From contig JACPOW010000099.1 in assembly GCA_016191335.1 (NCBI GenBank), positions 3,541 to 67,540 of the forward strand: a DNA stretch of 64,000 nucleotides. Direction: 5' to 3'. Below are positions 19,116-28,029 of the stretch, one piece after another; positions within the stretch are counted from its first letter, which is position 1; each line of letters opens with the position of its first letter. Source of the stretch: Elusimicrobiota bacterium. GTDB lineage: Bacteria; Elusimicrobiota; Elusimicrobia; UBA1565; UBA9628. Made by a program: the position numbers and the translations under genes. The notes beneath the pieces were generated by a model. The model did no database searches, was not told the origin of the DNA, and saw nothing but the letters and a program-made list of their open reading frames with translations.

Positions 19116-20167
19116 GCGGCCGCCTTCGCGAAGTAGGTCCGGATCAGCTTCTCGTAGAAATCGACGCCGGCCTCGAGCTCGGCGACCTCGAGGTACTCGT
19201 CAGGGGTGTGAGAGCGTTTGGAGTCGCCGGGGCCGGCCTTCACCGTGGGGATGCCCTTGAGGAACACCCAGTCGGACAAGGTCGGCGAGCCGTAGGCGCG
19301 GCCGGACGGGTTGGCGGCGAGCGCGGCCTTCACGATCGCATGGTTCGGGTCGGTCTCCACAGAGCCGAGGCGGTTGGAGCGGATCGTCACCTCGCCCTCG
19401 ACGGTCTTCTTCACCAGCGCGATGATCTCGTCGGGGGAAACGGACGGGGTGGTCCGGATGTCCACGACCAGCTTGCAGCGGTCGGGGATGACGTTGTGGC
19501 GGTCGCCGCCTGAGATCTGGGTGACATGTAATGTCGTGGCGCCCAAAGCAGGATGCTCTCGGTTGAATTGGATCTTCGACAGGGCCAGGACGTCTCGCGC
19601 GGCGGCTTCCACCGCGTTGATCCCTCCACCGTGAGCCGCGTGCGCTGAGCGGCCCTTGGCGATGATCTCGAGCAGCAATAATCCTTTCTGAGCGACGGCC
19701 GCCTTCAAGCCGGTCGGTTCTCCCACGACCGCCGCGTCGGGCCGCGGCAAGGTCGGAAGAAGGACTTCGAGGCCTTGGCCGAGGACCTCTTCCTCACAGG
19801 AGGCCGCGATGAGCACCTTGCCCTTGGGCGCGTTCGACTTGAACGCCTTCGCCGCGGCGATCATCATGGCCACGAGGCAGCCCTTCGCGTCGTTCGAGCC
19901 GCGGCCGTAGATCCTGCCGTCCTCGATGTCCGCCTTGAGCGGGTCTCTCGTCCAGCCTTGTCCGACGGGCACGGTGTCGGTGTGGGAGTTCAGAAGAAGA
20001 AGGGGGCCGTCGCCTCCGTCCAGTAGGGCGGTCAGGTTGCGGCCGGTCTTCTTGGGCGCCATGCCGAGCTCGAGCATCGCCGATTCCAAGCGCGCGACGA
20101 CGGCGTCCTCTTGCCGCGACTCGGACGGGATGCGGACGACCTCGCGCAGGAGCTCGACGGCGTTCAT
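19112..20167 (-). CDS. M20 family deacylase (ArgE/DapE/LysK-like); probable N-acylcitrulline or N-acylornithine deacylase
   Basis: LLNSHTDTVPVGQGW, DGRIYGRGSNDAKGCLVAMM, ASCEEEVLGQG, GEPTGLKAAVAQKG. Overlaps argH start and argB stop. Confidence 0.87.
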   Translation of the reverse strand: MNAVELLREVVRIPSESRQEDAVVARLESAMLELGMAPKKTGRNLTALLDGGDGPLLLLNSHTDTVPVGQGWTRDPLKADIEDGRIYGRGSNDAKGCLVAMMIAAAKAFKSNAPKGKVLIAASCEEEVLGQGLEVLLPTLPRPDAAVVGEPTGLKAAVAQKGLLLLEIIAKGRSAHAAHGGGINAVEAAARDVLALSKIQFNREHPALGATTLHVTQISGGDRHNVIPDRCKLVVDIRTTPSVSPDEIIALVKKTVEGEVTIRSNRLGSVETDPNHAIVKAALAANPSGRAYGSPTLSDWVFLKGIPTVKAGPGDSKRSHTPDEYLEVAELEAGVDFYEKLIRTYFAKAAA

Positions 20168-21105
20168 GCGATGAGCGGCTCGGGGGCGAGCTCGACGGCC
20201 TGGTATTCCTGGCGCTCGCGCTTCTCGACGATCATCGTGCCGCAGCCGGCGTTGGTGAAGGTCTCGCGCAGCAGGGCGCCGGGCTTGAGGCCGTTGATGA
20301 TGTGGGTCCGGCGCACGCCGCCCTTGAGGGCGCGCACGCAGGCCTCGATCTTGGGCAGCATGCCGCCGGTGAGGCGGCCGGCCTTCTTGAAGCTCTCGAC
20401 CTCCTCGACGTCCGTGTAGGAGACGAGGCTCGAGGGGTTGCCCACGTCCTTGAGCAGGCCCTCCGTGTCGGTCACGATGACGAGCTTCTCGGCCTTGAGC
20501 GAGCGCGCGATGGACTCGGCGATGGAATCGGCGTTGATGTTGAAGATGTTCCCCATGGTGTCGGCGCCGAGGCAGGAGACGACGGGCGTCATGCCCGCGT
20601 CGAGCAAGGTGAGCAGGACCTTGGGGTCCACGCCGTCGATGTCGCCGACGAAGCCGAAGTCCACCTCGATGGGGGCCTGGCCCGGGGCCGGCTCGATCAT
20701 GCGCTTGGGGCGCCGGTGCGCGGTGACGAGGCCGGCGTCCACGCCGGAGACGCCGACGGCGGGCGTGTGGTGGGCGCGGAACGAGGAGAGGATGTCGATG
20801 TTGAGCGTGCCGCCGTACACCATCTTGGCGACCTCGAGGGTCTCCGCGTCGGTGACGCGGCGGCCGGCGATGATCTCGGGCTCGAGGCCGAGCTTCTTGG
20901 CGAGCTCGGTGGCCTGGTTGCCTCCGCCGTGCACGAGGACGACCCGGATGCCCACCTGCTGCAGGAGGCAGACGTCCTCGACGAGGGCGTCGAGCATCTC
21001 CTTACGGCCGACCACGCGGCCTCCGACCTTCACGACGAAGATCTGACCCTTGTACATGCGGATGTAAGGGATGGCCTGCTTGAGCATCAAAGGCGAGTCG
21101 GTCAT
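20164..21105 (-). CDS. argB: Acetylglutamate kinase family
   Basis: KVGGRVVGR...VLVHGGGNQATELAKKLG...VDAGLV...INADSIAESIA...LIVTDTEG-like, LTGGMLPKIEACVRALKGGVRRTHIINGLKPG. Start refined to ATG 21105 (ATGA overlap). Confidence 0.93.
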   Translation of the reverse strand: MTDSPLMLKQAIPYIRMYKGQIFVVKVGGRVVGRKEMLDALVEDVCLLQQVGIRVVLVHGGGNQATELAKKLGLEPEIIAGRRVTDAETLEVAKMVYGGTLNIDILSSFRAHHTPAVGVSGVDAGLVTAHRRPKRMIEPAPGQAPIEVDFGFVGDIDGVDPKVLLTLLDAGMTPVVSCLGADTMGNIFNINADSIAESIARSLKAEKLVIVTDTEGLLKDVGNPSSLVSYTDVEEVESFKKAGRLTGGMLPKIEACVRALKGGVRRTHIINGLKPGALLRETFTNAGCGTMIVEKRERQEYQAVELAPEPLIA

Positions 21106-22133
21106 TTGCGGTGTCTCCTGGCGGCGGCGGTGGTTTTGGGTGAGGCGAGAAGGTGAAGCAGGACGGCTTTGGCGGTGTGGAGGCGGTTCTCGGCCTCGTC
21201 GATGTGCACCGCCCACTTCCCGTCCAGAACGTCGTCGTTGACGACGAGGTTCCTCCGGACGGGCAGGCAGTGCATGAAGATTCCGTCATCCGTCTTCTTC
21301 ATCTTGGCCGACGAGATCGTCCACTTCCTGCGGAAGGCGGGGTCCGCGGACGGCGCCTGGCCGTAGTTCGCCAGGGACCCCCATGATTTCCCGTACACGA
21401 CGTGCTGGCCCTCGAAGGCGCCCGTCGCGTCGTCGGTGACCGTCAGCTTCGTCCCATTGGCCGCGCAGTTCTTCTTCACGCGCGCCATGACCTCGGGATC
21501 GAGGTCGTAGCCCTCGGGCCGGGCGATGGTCACGTTCATGCCCGCCATGGAGGCCATCTCGACGGACGAGTTCGGCACCGCCATGGGGAGCGGCTTCACG
21601 TGGGGCGCCCAGGACAGGAGGAAATTCTTCTTCGCCGGATCCATCCGCTCGCGGATCGTCATCAGGTCGGCCAGAGCCTGGCACGGGTGGCCCGACGCCG
21701 ACTCCATGTTGATGACCGGCACGGTCGAGTACTTGATGAAGGCGGCGAGGGCGGACTCCTTCTTGTCCTCGGCCCAGGACTTGCCGACCGGGAAGGAGCG
21801 CAGGCCCAGGCCCTGGCACATGCGTCCCAGCACGGGCACGGCCTCTTTGAGGTGCTCGGCGGCGGCCCCGTCCATGACGACGCCCTCGACGGACTCCATG
21901 CCCCACGTCCCGCCCGAGCCCAGGCTCAAGGTGACCGGATGGCCGCCCAAGGAGGCGGTCGCGACGGAGAAGGAGACCTGGGTGCGCAAAGACGGGTTCA
22001 TGAAGCAGAACGCGAGGGACTTTCCGGCGAGAGGCATCCCGGCGGGCGCGGACTTCTTGAGCGCGATCGCGGAATCGACCATCGCGTTCAGCTCGGCGAT
22101 GGTGAAGTCCTTTAAGTGGGTGAAGTGCTTCAA
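21102..22133 (-). CDS. N-acylornithine carbamoyltransferase (AOTCase/SOTCase type, ArgF')
   Basis: MKHFTHLKDFTIAELNAMVDSAIALKK, FMNPSLRTQVSFSVATASLGGHPVTL, GVVMDGAAAEHLKEAVPVLGR, SWAPHVKPLPMAVPNS, HCLPVRRNLVVNDDVLDG...IDEAENRLHTAKAVLLHLL. These match the acetyl/succinylornithine transcarbamylase subfamily better than classical OTC. Confidence 0.85.
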   Translation of the reverse strand: MKHFTHLKDFTIAELNAMVDSAIALKKSAPAGMPLAGKSLAFCFMNPSLRTQVSFSVATASLGGHPVTLSLGSGGTWGMESVEGVVMDGAAAEHLKEAVPVLGRMCQGLGLRSFPVGKSWAEDKKESALAAFIKYSTVPVINMESASGHPCQALADLMTIRERMDPAKKNFLLSWAPHVKPLPMAVPNSSVEMASMAGMNVTIARPEGYDLDPEVMARVKKNCAANGTKLTVTDDATGAFEGQHVVYGKSWGSLANYGQAPSADPAFRRKWTISSAKMKKTDDGIFMHCLPVRRNLVVNDDVLDGKWAVHIDEAENRLHTAKAVLLHLLASPKTTAAARRHRK

Positions 22134-23308
22134 GCGGCCACCGCCTCGGAGGCGAAGATCTCCTCCAGCGCGGCCCGCAGCAGGCCGATCTCCGCCGGGC
22201 CCACCGTCAGCGGCGGCAGGAGGCGGATCACGTTCTTGTCGTCGGCGCCGCCGACCAGTATCTTTTTGGCGAGCAGGGCGTCGCGAACGGCCTTGGACGG
22301 CCGGTCGAGAACCAGTCCAAGGAGGAGCCCTCGCCCTCGGATCTCGGCGATCTGGGGGAACTTGAACGTCGAACGGATCAAGTCCTCCATCTCGGCGGCG
22401 TTCTCGGTCAATTTCTTGTCGATGATCGCCTTGATGGTCGCCGAGATCGCGACGGAGGCGAGCGGACCGCCGCCGAAGGTCGAGCCCAAAGCGCCGGGCT
22501 TCACCAGGGCGGAGACTTCGGGCGTCGCGAGCACCGCGCCGGCGGGCACGCCGGAGGCGAGGGCCTTGGCGAAGGTCTGCAGGTGCGGGCGCGCGCCGAA
22601 CGCGTGGCGCGCGGACGGGGCGCCCACGCGGCCGAGGCCGGTCTGGACCTCGTCGAAAATAAGGAGGGCCCCGCTCTTCTTGCAGAGCGCCTCAAGGCCT
22701 TGGAGATATTCGCTCGACGCGGTGGTCGCGCCCTGGACGCTTTGGATCGGCTCGAGAAGGAACGCCGCGGCGTCGTTCTGGAGGGCTTGCTCGGCGGCGG
22801 CGAGGTCGCCGAACGGGACGTGGATCATATCGGCGCCGAGGCCGGACATGCCCTTGCGGTACTTATAGCCGGTGGCCGCGATGGCTCCGGCCGTCCGGCC
22901 ATGGAATCCGCCTTCGGCGCAGACGACGTTCTTTTTGTTCGTGACGCACCGCGCGATGCGCATCGCGTTCTCGTTGGCCTCGGCGCCCGAGTTGCAGAAG
23001 AACACCTGCGAGCCCTTCTCGCCGCAGAAGTCCACGAGGGCCTTGGCGGCCTCGGCGCGGACCTTGAGGTAGACGAGGTTCGAGTAGAACAGGAGCTTGG
23101 CCGACTGCTTCGTGATGGCCGCGGTCACCTCGACGGGGGAGTGCCCGATCGCCGCGACGGCGTGGCCGCCGTACAGGTCGAGATACTTGTTCCCGTCCTC
23201 GTCCCAGACCCAGCAGCCCTCGCCGCGGTCGAGGACGAACGGGAACTTCTCGTAGGTGGGAAGGACGGACGCGTCTTCGAGCGCCATCGATTCTTTCATG
23301 TTCGTCAC
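22130..23308 (-). CDS. argD: Acetylornithine aminotransferase family (class III PLP)
   Basis: DEDGNKYLDLYGGHAVAAIGHSP, FFCNSGAEANENAMRIAR, FHGRTAGAIAATGYKYRKG, LLIFDEVQTGLGRVG, LGSTFGGGPLAS. GTG start overlapping argC stop. Confidence 0.93.
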   Translation of the reverse strand: MTNMKESMALEDASVLPTYEKFPFVLDRGEGCWVWDEDGNKYLDLYGGHAVAAIGHSPVEVTAAITKQSAKLLFYSNLVYLKVRAEAAKALVDFCGEKGSQVFFCNSGAEANENAMRIARCVTNKKNVVCAEGGFHGRTAGAIAATGYKYRKGMSGLGADMIHVPFGDLAAAEQALQNDAAAFLLEPIQSVQGATTASSEYLQGLEALCKKSGALLIFDEVQTGLGRVGAPSARHAFGARPHLQTFAKALASGVPAGAVLATPEVSALVKPGALGSTFGGGPLASVAISATIKAIIDKKLTENAAEMEDLIRSTFKFPQIAEIRGRGLLLGLVLDRPSKAVRDALLAKKILVGGADDKNVIRLLPPLTVGPAEIGLLRAALEEIFASEAVAA

Positions 23309-24336
23309 GGGTAGGTCCCCGCGAACTCGAGGCCCACGCCCTCGTCCCAGCCCATCATCACGTTGAGGTTCTGGATGGCCTGGCCGGACGCGCCCTTGAC
23401 CAGGTTGTCGATGGCGGAGATCACGCAGATGCGGCCCTCCTGGACGGTGACGAACACGTCGCAGTGATTGGAGCCGTTGACGGCGTTGAGCGAGGGGGGC
23501 TCGGGCACGAGGCGCACGAACGAGCTCCCTTTATATGCGGCCTGATACAGCTCCTTGACGCGCTCCGCGGTCCAGCCCTTGGGCAGGTCCACCTGGCACA
23601 CCGCGTAGATGCCGCGGGAGAACGGGCCTGAGATGGGCACGAGCGACAGCTTGAGGGCCTTCCTGCCCGCCAGGCGCTCGAGGATCTGCTCGACCTCGGG
23701 GATGTGCTGGTGGGTGAAGGGCTTGTACGCCTTCAGGTTGCTGTGGCGCGTCGGGTGGTGCGTGATCGGCGTGGGGTTGGCGCCAGACCCCGAGGAGCCG
23801 GTGATCGCCGTGACGGACACGACTCCGGAGATCCCGCCCTTGGCCAGGGGCCCGAGGGCCAGCGCCGTCGCGGTCGCGAAGCAGCCGGGGTTGGCGATGA
23901 GCCGGGCCTTGCTGATCTCGGCGCGGTTGAGCTCGACGAGGCCGTAGGCGAACTTCTTCAGGAGCTCCGGGGCCTTGTGCTTGCGCGTGTACCAGACGGG
24001 GTAGAGGGCCTCGTCGCGCAGGCGGAAGTCGCCGGACAGGTCGATGATGCGCAGTCGCGAGCCCGCGGCGGCGAGGATGGCCGGCACCTCGGCCATCGCG
24101 TCGCCGTGTCCGCCCGCGAGGAAAAGGCAGTCGAGCTTCGAGTAATCGAGCTTGCGCGTGAAGGACAGGCCCGTGCGGCCGCGCAGGTTCGGATGCGCGA
24201 GGAACACGGGCTGCCCGGGGAAGGTGGAGGAGGTCGCCGCGGCGATCTCGACCTTGGGGTGGGACAGGAGCAGGCGGATCAGCTCGCCGCCGGTGAATCC
24301 CGCCCCGCCTTCGATGCCGACCTTGATCTTCTTCAT
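23305..24336 (-). CDS. argC: N-acetyl-gamma-glutamyl-phosphate reductase
   Basis: MKKIKVGIEGGAGFTGGELIRLLLSHPKVE, IIDLSGDFRLRDEALYPVWY, ANPGCFATATALALGPLAKGG, GSSGSGANPTPITHHP. Start refined to ATG 24336. Confidence 0.93.
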   Translation of the reverse strand: MKKIKVGIEGGAGFTGGELIRLLLSHPKVEIAAATSSTFPGQPVFLAHPNLRGRTGLSFTRKLDYSKLDCLFLAGGHGDAMAEVPAILAAAGSRLRIIDLSGDFRLRDEALYPVWYTRKHKAPELLKKFAYGLVELNRAEISKARLIANPGCFATATALALGPLAKGGISGVVSVTAITGSSGSGANPTPITHHPTRHSNLKAYKPFTHQHIPEVEQILERLAGRKALKLSLVPISGPFSRGIYAVCQVDLPKGWTAERVKELYQAAYKGSSFVRLVPEPPSLNAVNGSNHCDVFVTVQEGRICVISAIDNLVKGASGQAIQNLNVMMGWDEGVGLEFAGTYP

Positions 24337-25385
24337 GCCGGCACGCCTCCGAACACGGCCTGCTCGACGAACTGGCCGAGGGCCTCGTGCTCGATGCGGG
24401 CGTTGATCGCCTTGACGCCGACCTGGCCCTCGATGAACTCCTTGCCGACCGCGTTGTCCGTCGCGGGGCCGGAGAGGACGTCCACCTTCAGCTTGAAGCG
24501 GTTCGTGAACAGCTCGACGGCGCCCCAGGCGGAGACGGGGTCGTTGGCGCACATGACGTGCGCCTTGGCCGCCCGCATGAGCTCCGTGTCTTTAAGAATC
24601 TCTTGGACGCCGTACTCGCCCATGATGCCGTCCCCGAGCTCGATGACGAGGCAGTCCGGCTCTTCCTTGTTGAGGGCGTTGATGAGGCCCTTCGCGACGG
24701 GCACCGACACCGCGCCGGTCGTGGACACCACGCCCGCGTCGGTGAAGGACAGGCCCTTGATCGCGCCGCGGTCGACCATGCTCATAGTGTCGCGCAGCAG
24801 AGAGACGCCGGTCAGCTTGGCCGCGCCGACGCGGTAGCCTTTGCGCGCCAGGTAGCGGATGATCTCGCCGCAGGCGAAGGTCTTCCCGGCGTTCATGCAG
24901 GTGCCGGCGACATAGATGATCGGGGCCGACTTCTCGAGCTTGTCCGACCACGCCACGGCGCCCGTCCGGATCGACGCGGGGACTCCCAGCCGTTCGCCGA
25001 GGTGCGGGAACGAGAGGATCTGACCGAGGACCTCGGCCTGCAGCGGCTTGCCGATCTCGAGGTTCACCGAGGTGCAGCGGCCGATCACGCCGCCGAGGTT
25101 GAGGATGTCGAGCTTGTCGCCGACCTTGACGGACTCCGGGACATGCCCCGCGTAGCCGCGCAGCGCGCGCCGGGTGCCGAGGACGCCGGCGATGATGTCG
25201 CCGTCGTTGAGGTCGATCATGCGGCCGTGGATGTCCTCGAGGGTGTTGTACACGGTCTTCTTGCCGTGGACGCGTACGGCGAGGACCATGCCTTCCTTGG
25301 CCTGGATCTCATCGGAGAGCAGGACCTCCCGGGGGATCCGGGCGTTGCGCGTCGTGGACGCGATCTTGTCGAGCGTTACCTTCAC
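24333..25385 (-). CDS. P-loop NTPase-fold protein of unknown function inside the arginine operon (DUF1611/DgcN-like or dethiobiotin-synthetase-like fold suspected)
   Basis: Walker A VAGTCMNAGKTFACGEIIRYLARKGYRVGAAKLTG; 'CLVIELGDGIMGEYGVQEIL'. GTG start 25385 overlaps argG stop; stop overlaps argC ATG. Confidence 0.75.
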   Translation of the reverse strand: MKVTLDKIASTTRNARIPREVLLSDEIQAKEGMVLAVRVHGKKTVYNTLEDIHGRMIDLNDGDIIAGVLGTRRALRGYAGHVPESVKVGDKLDILNLGGVIGRCTSVNLEIGKPLQAEVLGQILSFPHLGERLGVPASIRTGAVAWSDKLEKSAPIIYVAGTCMNAGKTFACGEIIRYLARKGYRVGAAKLTGVSLLRDTMSMVDRGAIKGLSFTDAGVVSTTGAVSVPVAKGLINALNKEEPDCLVIELGDGIMGEYGVQEILKDTELMRAAKAHVMCANDPVSAWGAVELFTNRFKLKVDVLSGPATDNAVGKEFIEGQVGVKAINARIEHEALGQFVEQAVFGGVPA

Positions 25386-26587
25386 AGCGCCACCTTCTCC
25401 GCGCGGGCGCGGGCCGCCAAAGTCATGGGAAGCGCGTGGAGCTTGGAGAAGCCCGCGGCCTCGTCGCCGGTCCACAGCTTGGTCGTCTCGCCGTAAGTCG
25501 CGGCGCCGGCGATCATCGAGTAAGGGGATTTGACGCCGGTGACGTCGAATCGTCCCGCGCGCAGGCGCAGGCGCGCCTCGCCGGTGACCGTCTCCTGCGA
25601 CGACTTGATCATGGCCTCGATGTCGCGCATGACGGGATCGAAGTACAGTCCTTCGTGGAGCATCTGGCCGTAGAACTCGCCGGCCTGGTTCTTCCAGAAG
25701 CTCTGCCAGCGGGTCAAAACCAATTTCTCGAGCTCGTTATGCGCCGCGATGAGCATCAGCGGAGCGGGGGCTTCAAACCCGATCCTCCCCTTAATACCGA
25801 GGATGGTGTCGCCCATATGCACTCCCCGCCCGACAGCGTACCTCCGACCAAGGGCGTGTAAGGCTCCCACAAGGTCCACCCCTTCCGTTGCCTTTCCGTC
25901 CAAAGCCGTCGGTATGCCTTTCGTGAAGCCGACGACGACATCCGTTTGCTCCGTCGGCGGCTCGGCCGACATCGAGGGAAAGGCCGAATCGGGGATCTCC
26001 GTCCACGGGTCGTGAGTCGCCCCGCCCCCGACCGTCGTTCCCCACAGACCGGCGTTGACCGAGTACGCCGTCGTCTTCGCCGGCACCGAGAACCCTTCCT
26101 TCTCGAGATAATCCGTCTCCTGCTGGCGCGAGAGCCCCAGGTCCCGGATCGGCGTGTGGACCTTCACTCCCGGCAGGAGCACCTGGAACACCGCGTCGAA
26201 ACGCACCTGGTCGTTGCCCGCGCCCGTGGAGCCGTGGCACACGCCGTCGGCCTTCGTTTCCTTGGCGACGCGGGCGATCATCTCGGCCTGCAGGACCCGC
26301 TCGGCCGCCACGGAGAGGGGGTACACCCGGCCGCGCAGGATGTTGCCCTGGATCAGCGGCACGGCGAAGCGGGAGAACACCTCGGCGCGCCCGTCGATGG
26401 CGTAATGCTTCAAAGCGCCGAGCGACTTCGAGCGCGCCGCGATCGCGGACAGCTCCTCGGCGGAGAACCCGCCCGTGTCCACGGTGGCGGTGATCACGTC
26501 GGCGCCGAGCTCCTTCTTGAGCCACAGGACGCAGAAGGTGGTGTCCAGGCCGCCGCTGAACGCGAGTACGACGAGAGGCTTCTTCAT
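25382..26587 (-). CDS. argG: Argininosuccinate synthase
   Basis: VVLAFSGGLDTTFCVLWLKKELGADVITATVDTG, GSTGAGNDQVRFD, SVNAGLWGTTVGGG, GVKSPYSMIA. Confidence 0.94.
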   Translation of the reverse strand: MKKPLVVLAFSGGLDTTFCVLWLKKELGADVITATVDTGGFSAEELSAIAARSKSLGALKHYAIDGRAEVFSRFAVPLIQGNILRGRVYPLSVAAERVLQAEMIARVAKETKADGVCHGSTGAGNDQVRFDAVFQVLLPGVKVHTPIRDLGLSRQQETDYLEKEGFSVPAKTTAYSVNAGLWGTTVGGGATHDPWTEIPDSAFPSMSAEPPTEQTDVVVGFTKGIPTALDGKATEGVDLVGALHALGRRYAVGRGVHMGDTILGIKGRIGFEAPAPLMLIAAHNELEKLVLTRWQSFWKNQAGEFYGQMLHEGLYFDPVMRDIEAMIKSSQETVTGEARLRLRAGRFDVTGVKSPYSMIAGAATYGETTKLWTGDEAAGFSKLHALPMTLAARARAEKVAL

Positions 26588-26588
26588 A

Positions 26589-27047
26589 TCAGTTGGTCAT
26601 CCTTGATTCGATGAATTCGATCAGCCGCTTCTGCGCCGCGGCGGAATCTCCGGCCACGAAAACGGTGTCGTCCCCGGCGAGCGTGCCCACCAGGCCGGGC
26701 TGGGCCAGGCCGTCGAGCACGAGGCCGACGCGCGGCGCGGTGCCCGTGTCGCAGCGGATCACGGTCAGGTTCGGGCCGGCCGCGACGACGCTCCGGACGA
26801 AGGTGCGAAGCGGCATCTCGGCGTCGTGCGCGGCCTCGCCGGTCGCGGGGCGGTAGACGCCGCCCGTCTTCACCAGGCCCAGCTCGGCGATGTCGCGGGA
26901 GATGGAGACCTGGGTCGCGGCGATGCCGCGCTTCTTGAGGCTGCGCACGAGGTCGTTCTGGGTCGCGACCGGCTCCTGCGTGATCGCCTCGAGGATCGCG
27001 GTCTGGCGGGCGGCCTTGCCCTCGGCGCGGTCTGTATATTTATTCAT
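26589..27047 (-). CDS. argR: Arginine repressor ArgR/AhrC
   Basis: RQTAILEAITQEPVATQNDLVRSLKKRGIAATQVSISRDIAELGLVKTGGVY (winged HTH); GTLAGDDTVFVAGDSAAAQKRLIEFIES. Confidence 0.93.
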   Translation of the reverse strand: MNKYTDRAEGKAARQTAILEAITQEPVATQNDLVRSLKKRGIAATQVSISRDIAELGLVKTGGVYRPATGEAAHDAEMPLRTFVRSVVAAGPNLTVIRCDTGTAPRVGLVLDGLAQPGLVGTLAGDDTVFVAGDSAAAQKRLIEFIESRMTN

Positions 27048-27067
27048 AGCGATGTATATTTATACAT
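27033..27067. promoter_or_regulatory. Two ARG-box-like operators overlapping the argR start: TGTATATTTATTCA (27033-27046) and ATGTATATTTATACAT (27052-27067)
   Basis: AT-rich imperfect palindromes in a GC-rich genome, matching the general shape of the ArgR box (TGnATWWWWATnCA), directly upstream of the argR-led operon. Confidence 0.75.
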
Positions 27068-27141
27068 ATGGCCGGGCGGCCGTCAAGCGGAATCTTTTTC
27101 GCGGGCTTGCGCCGCCCGCGGCGGCGGATTACACTTCAGGC

Positions 27142-28008
27142 ATGATGAAACCCCTCCTCGTCCTCGCCCTCCTGACCGTCGCTTCCGCGGGCGGCGCCGC
27201 CGACGCTCCGCCCGCGAAGAAGCGCTGGACGAAGACGACCGGCTCGCCCTCGGCCCAGCCCGGCGCGCGCGTCGAGAGCAAGAAGCCCGGCTTCGCTCCC
27301 GCCGGCGACGGGCTGACCCAGTCCGGGGGCGGGGTCATCTCGGGCGGAGGCGAGGCGGTCGTCGGGGCCGGGATCAGCAAGGGCGCCGCCGACAAGCAGG
27401 CCAAGGCGAACCCGGGAGGCGGCTCGTCGAGCGGCGGCGGGGGAGGAGCGGCCGCGAGCGGCGCTCCCGCCGCGCAGGCGCCGTCTAAATCCTTCGAGAA
27501 GGCGAAGGTGTCGGTCTCCGTCTCCCCGAACGGCCCGTGGGCCGAGAACGGCGAGGTGTGCAACACCGGCAAGGTGTATTCCCGCACCACCGGCCTCGAC
27601 CGCAACAAGCCGCCGAAGGGCTGCGCCTCGCCGTACGCGAGCAAGGACTGCCTCGACGTCACGAAGCACCGGGTGTTCCTGGCCAACGAGTGGCTCGACC
27701 CCTTCACGATCCAGACCGTCGTCAACGGGCCGGACTATCCCGCGGGGAAGTACGGGATGTATCTCAGCGACTCGAAGAACGCCGTCAAGCAGGTCGGCTA
27801 CGCGACGCTGAAGGCCTGCGCCCCGCCGCCCCCGCCGGCCGCTCCGCCCGCTCCGGCCGCTCCGGCCGGCTGCCGCTGGGAGACCCGCGAGGCGGTCATA
27901 GGGCCTTGCGGCGGCCCCGGCTGCAGCGGCACCGTGCCGTGCACGACGGCCAACCAGGGCGCCCAGGGGATGGGCGGCGGCGGCACCTGGACCTGCGTAT
28001 GCCATTGA
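27142..28008 (+). CDS. Secreted hypothetical protein, Gly/Ala-rich N-terminal half, Cys-rich C-terminus
   Basis: Signal peptide MMKPLLVLALLTVASAGGAADA. The C-terminus has paired Cys (CRWETREAVIGPCGGPGCSGTVPC...WTCVCH). Confidence 0.65.
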   Translation: MMKPLLVLALLTVASAGGAADAPPAKKRWTKTTGSPSAQPGARVESKKPGFAPAGDGLTQSGGGVISGGGEAVVGAGISKGAADKQAKANPGGGSSSGGGGGAAASGAPAAQAPSKSFEKAKVSVSVSPNGPWAENGEVCNTGKVYSRTTGLDRNKPPKGCASPYASKDCLDVTKHRVFLANEWLDPFTIQTVVNGPDYPAGKYGMYLSDSKNAVKQVGYATLKACAPPPPPAAPPAPAAPAGCRWETREAVIGPCGGPGCSGTVPCTTANQGAQGMGGGGTWTCVCH

Positions 28009-28029
28009 CGGTCCCGGCGTAAACGCGGG

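Noticed and set aside
21106-21216. 37-aa N-terminal extension of ArgB in the ORF track (and similar extensions of ArgC and the P-loop protein)
   Set aside because: Extensions are antisense-like Arg/Pro-rich readings of the neighbouring gene; internal ATG/GTG starts give the normal N-termini and 4-nt overlaps.
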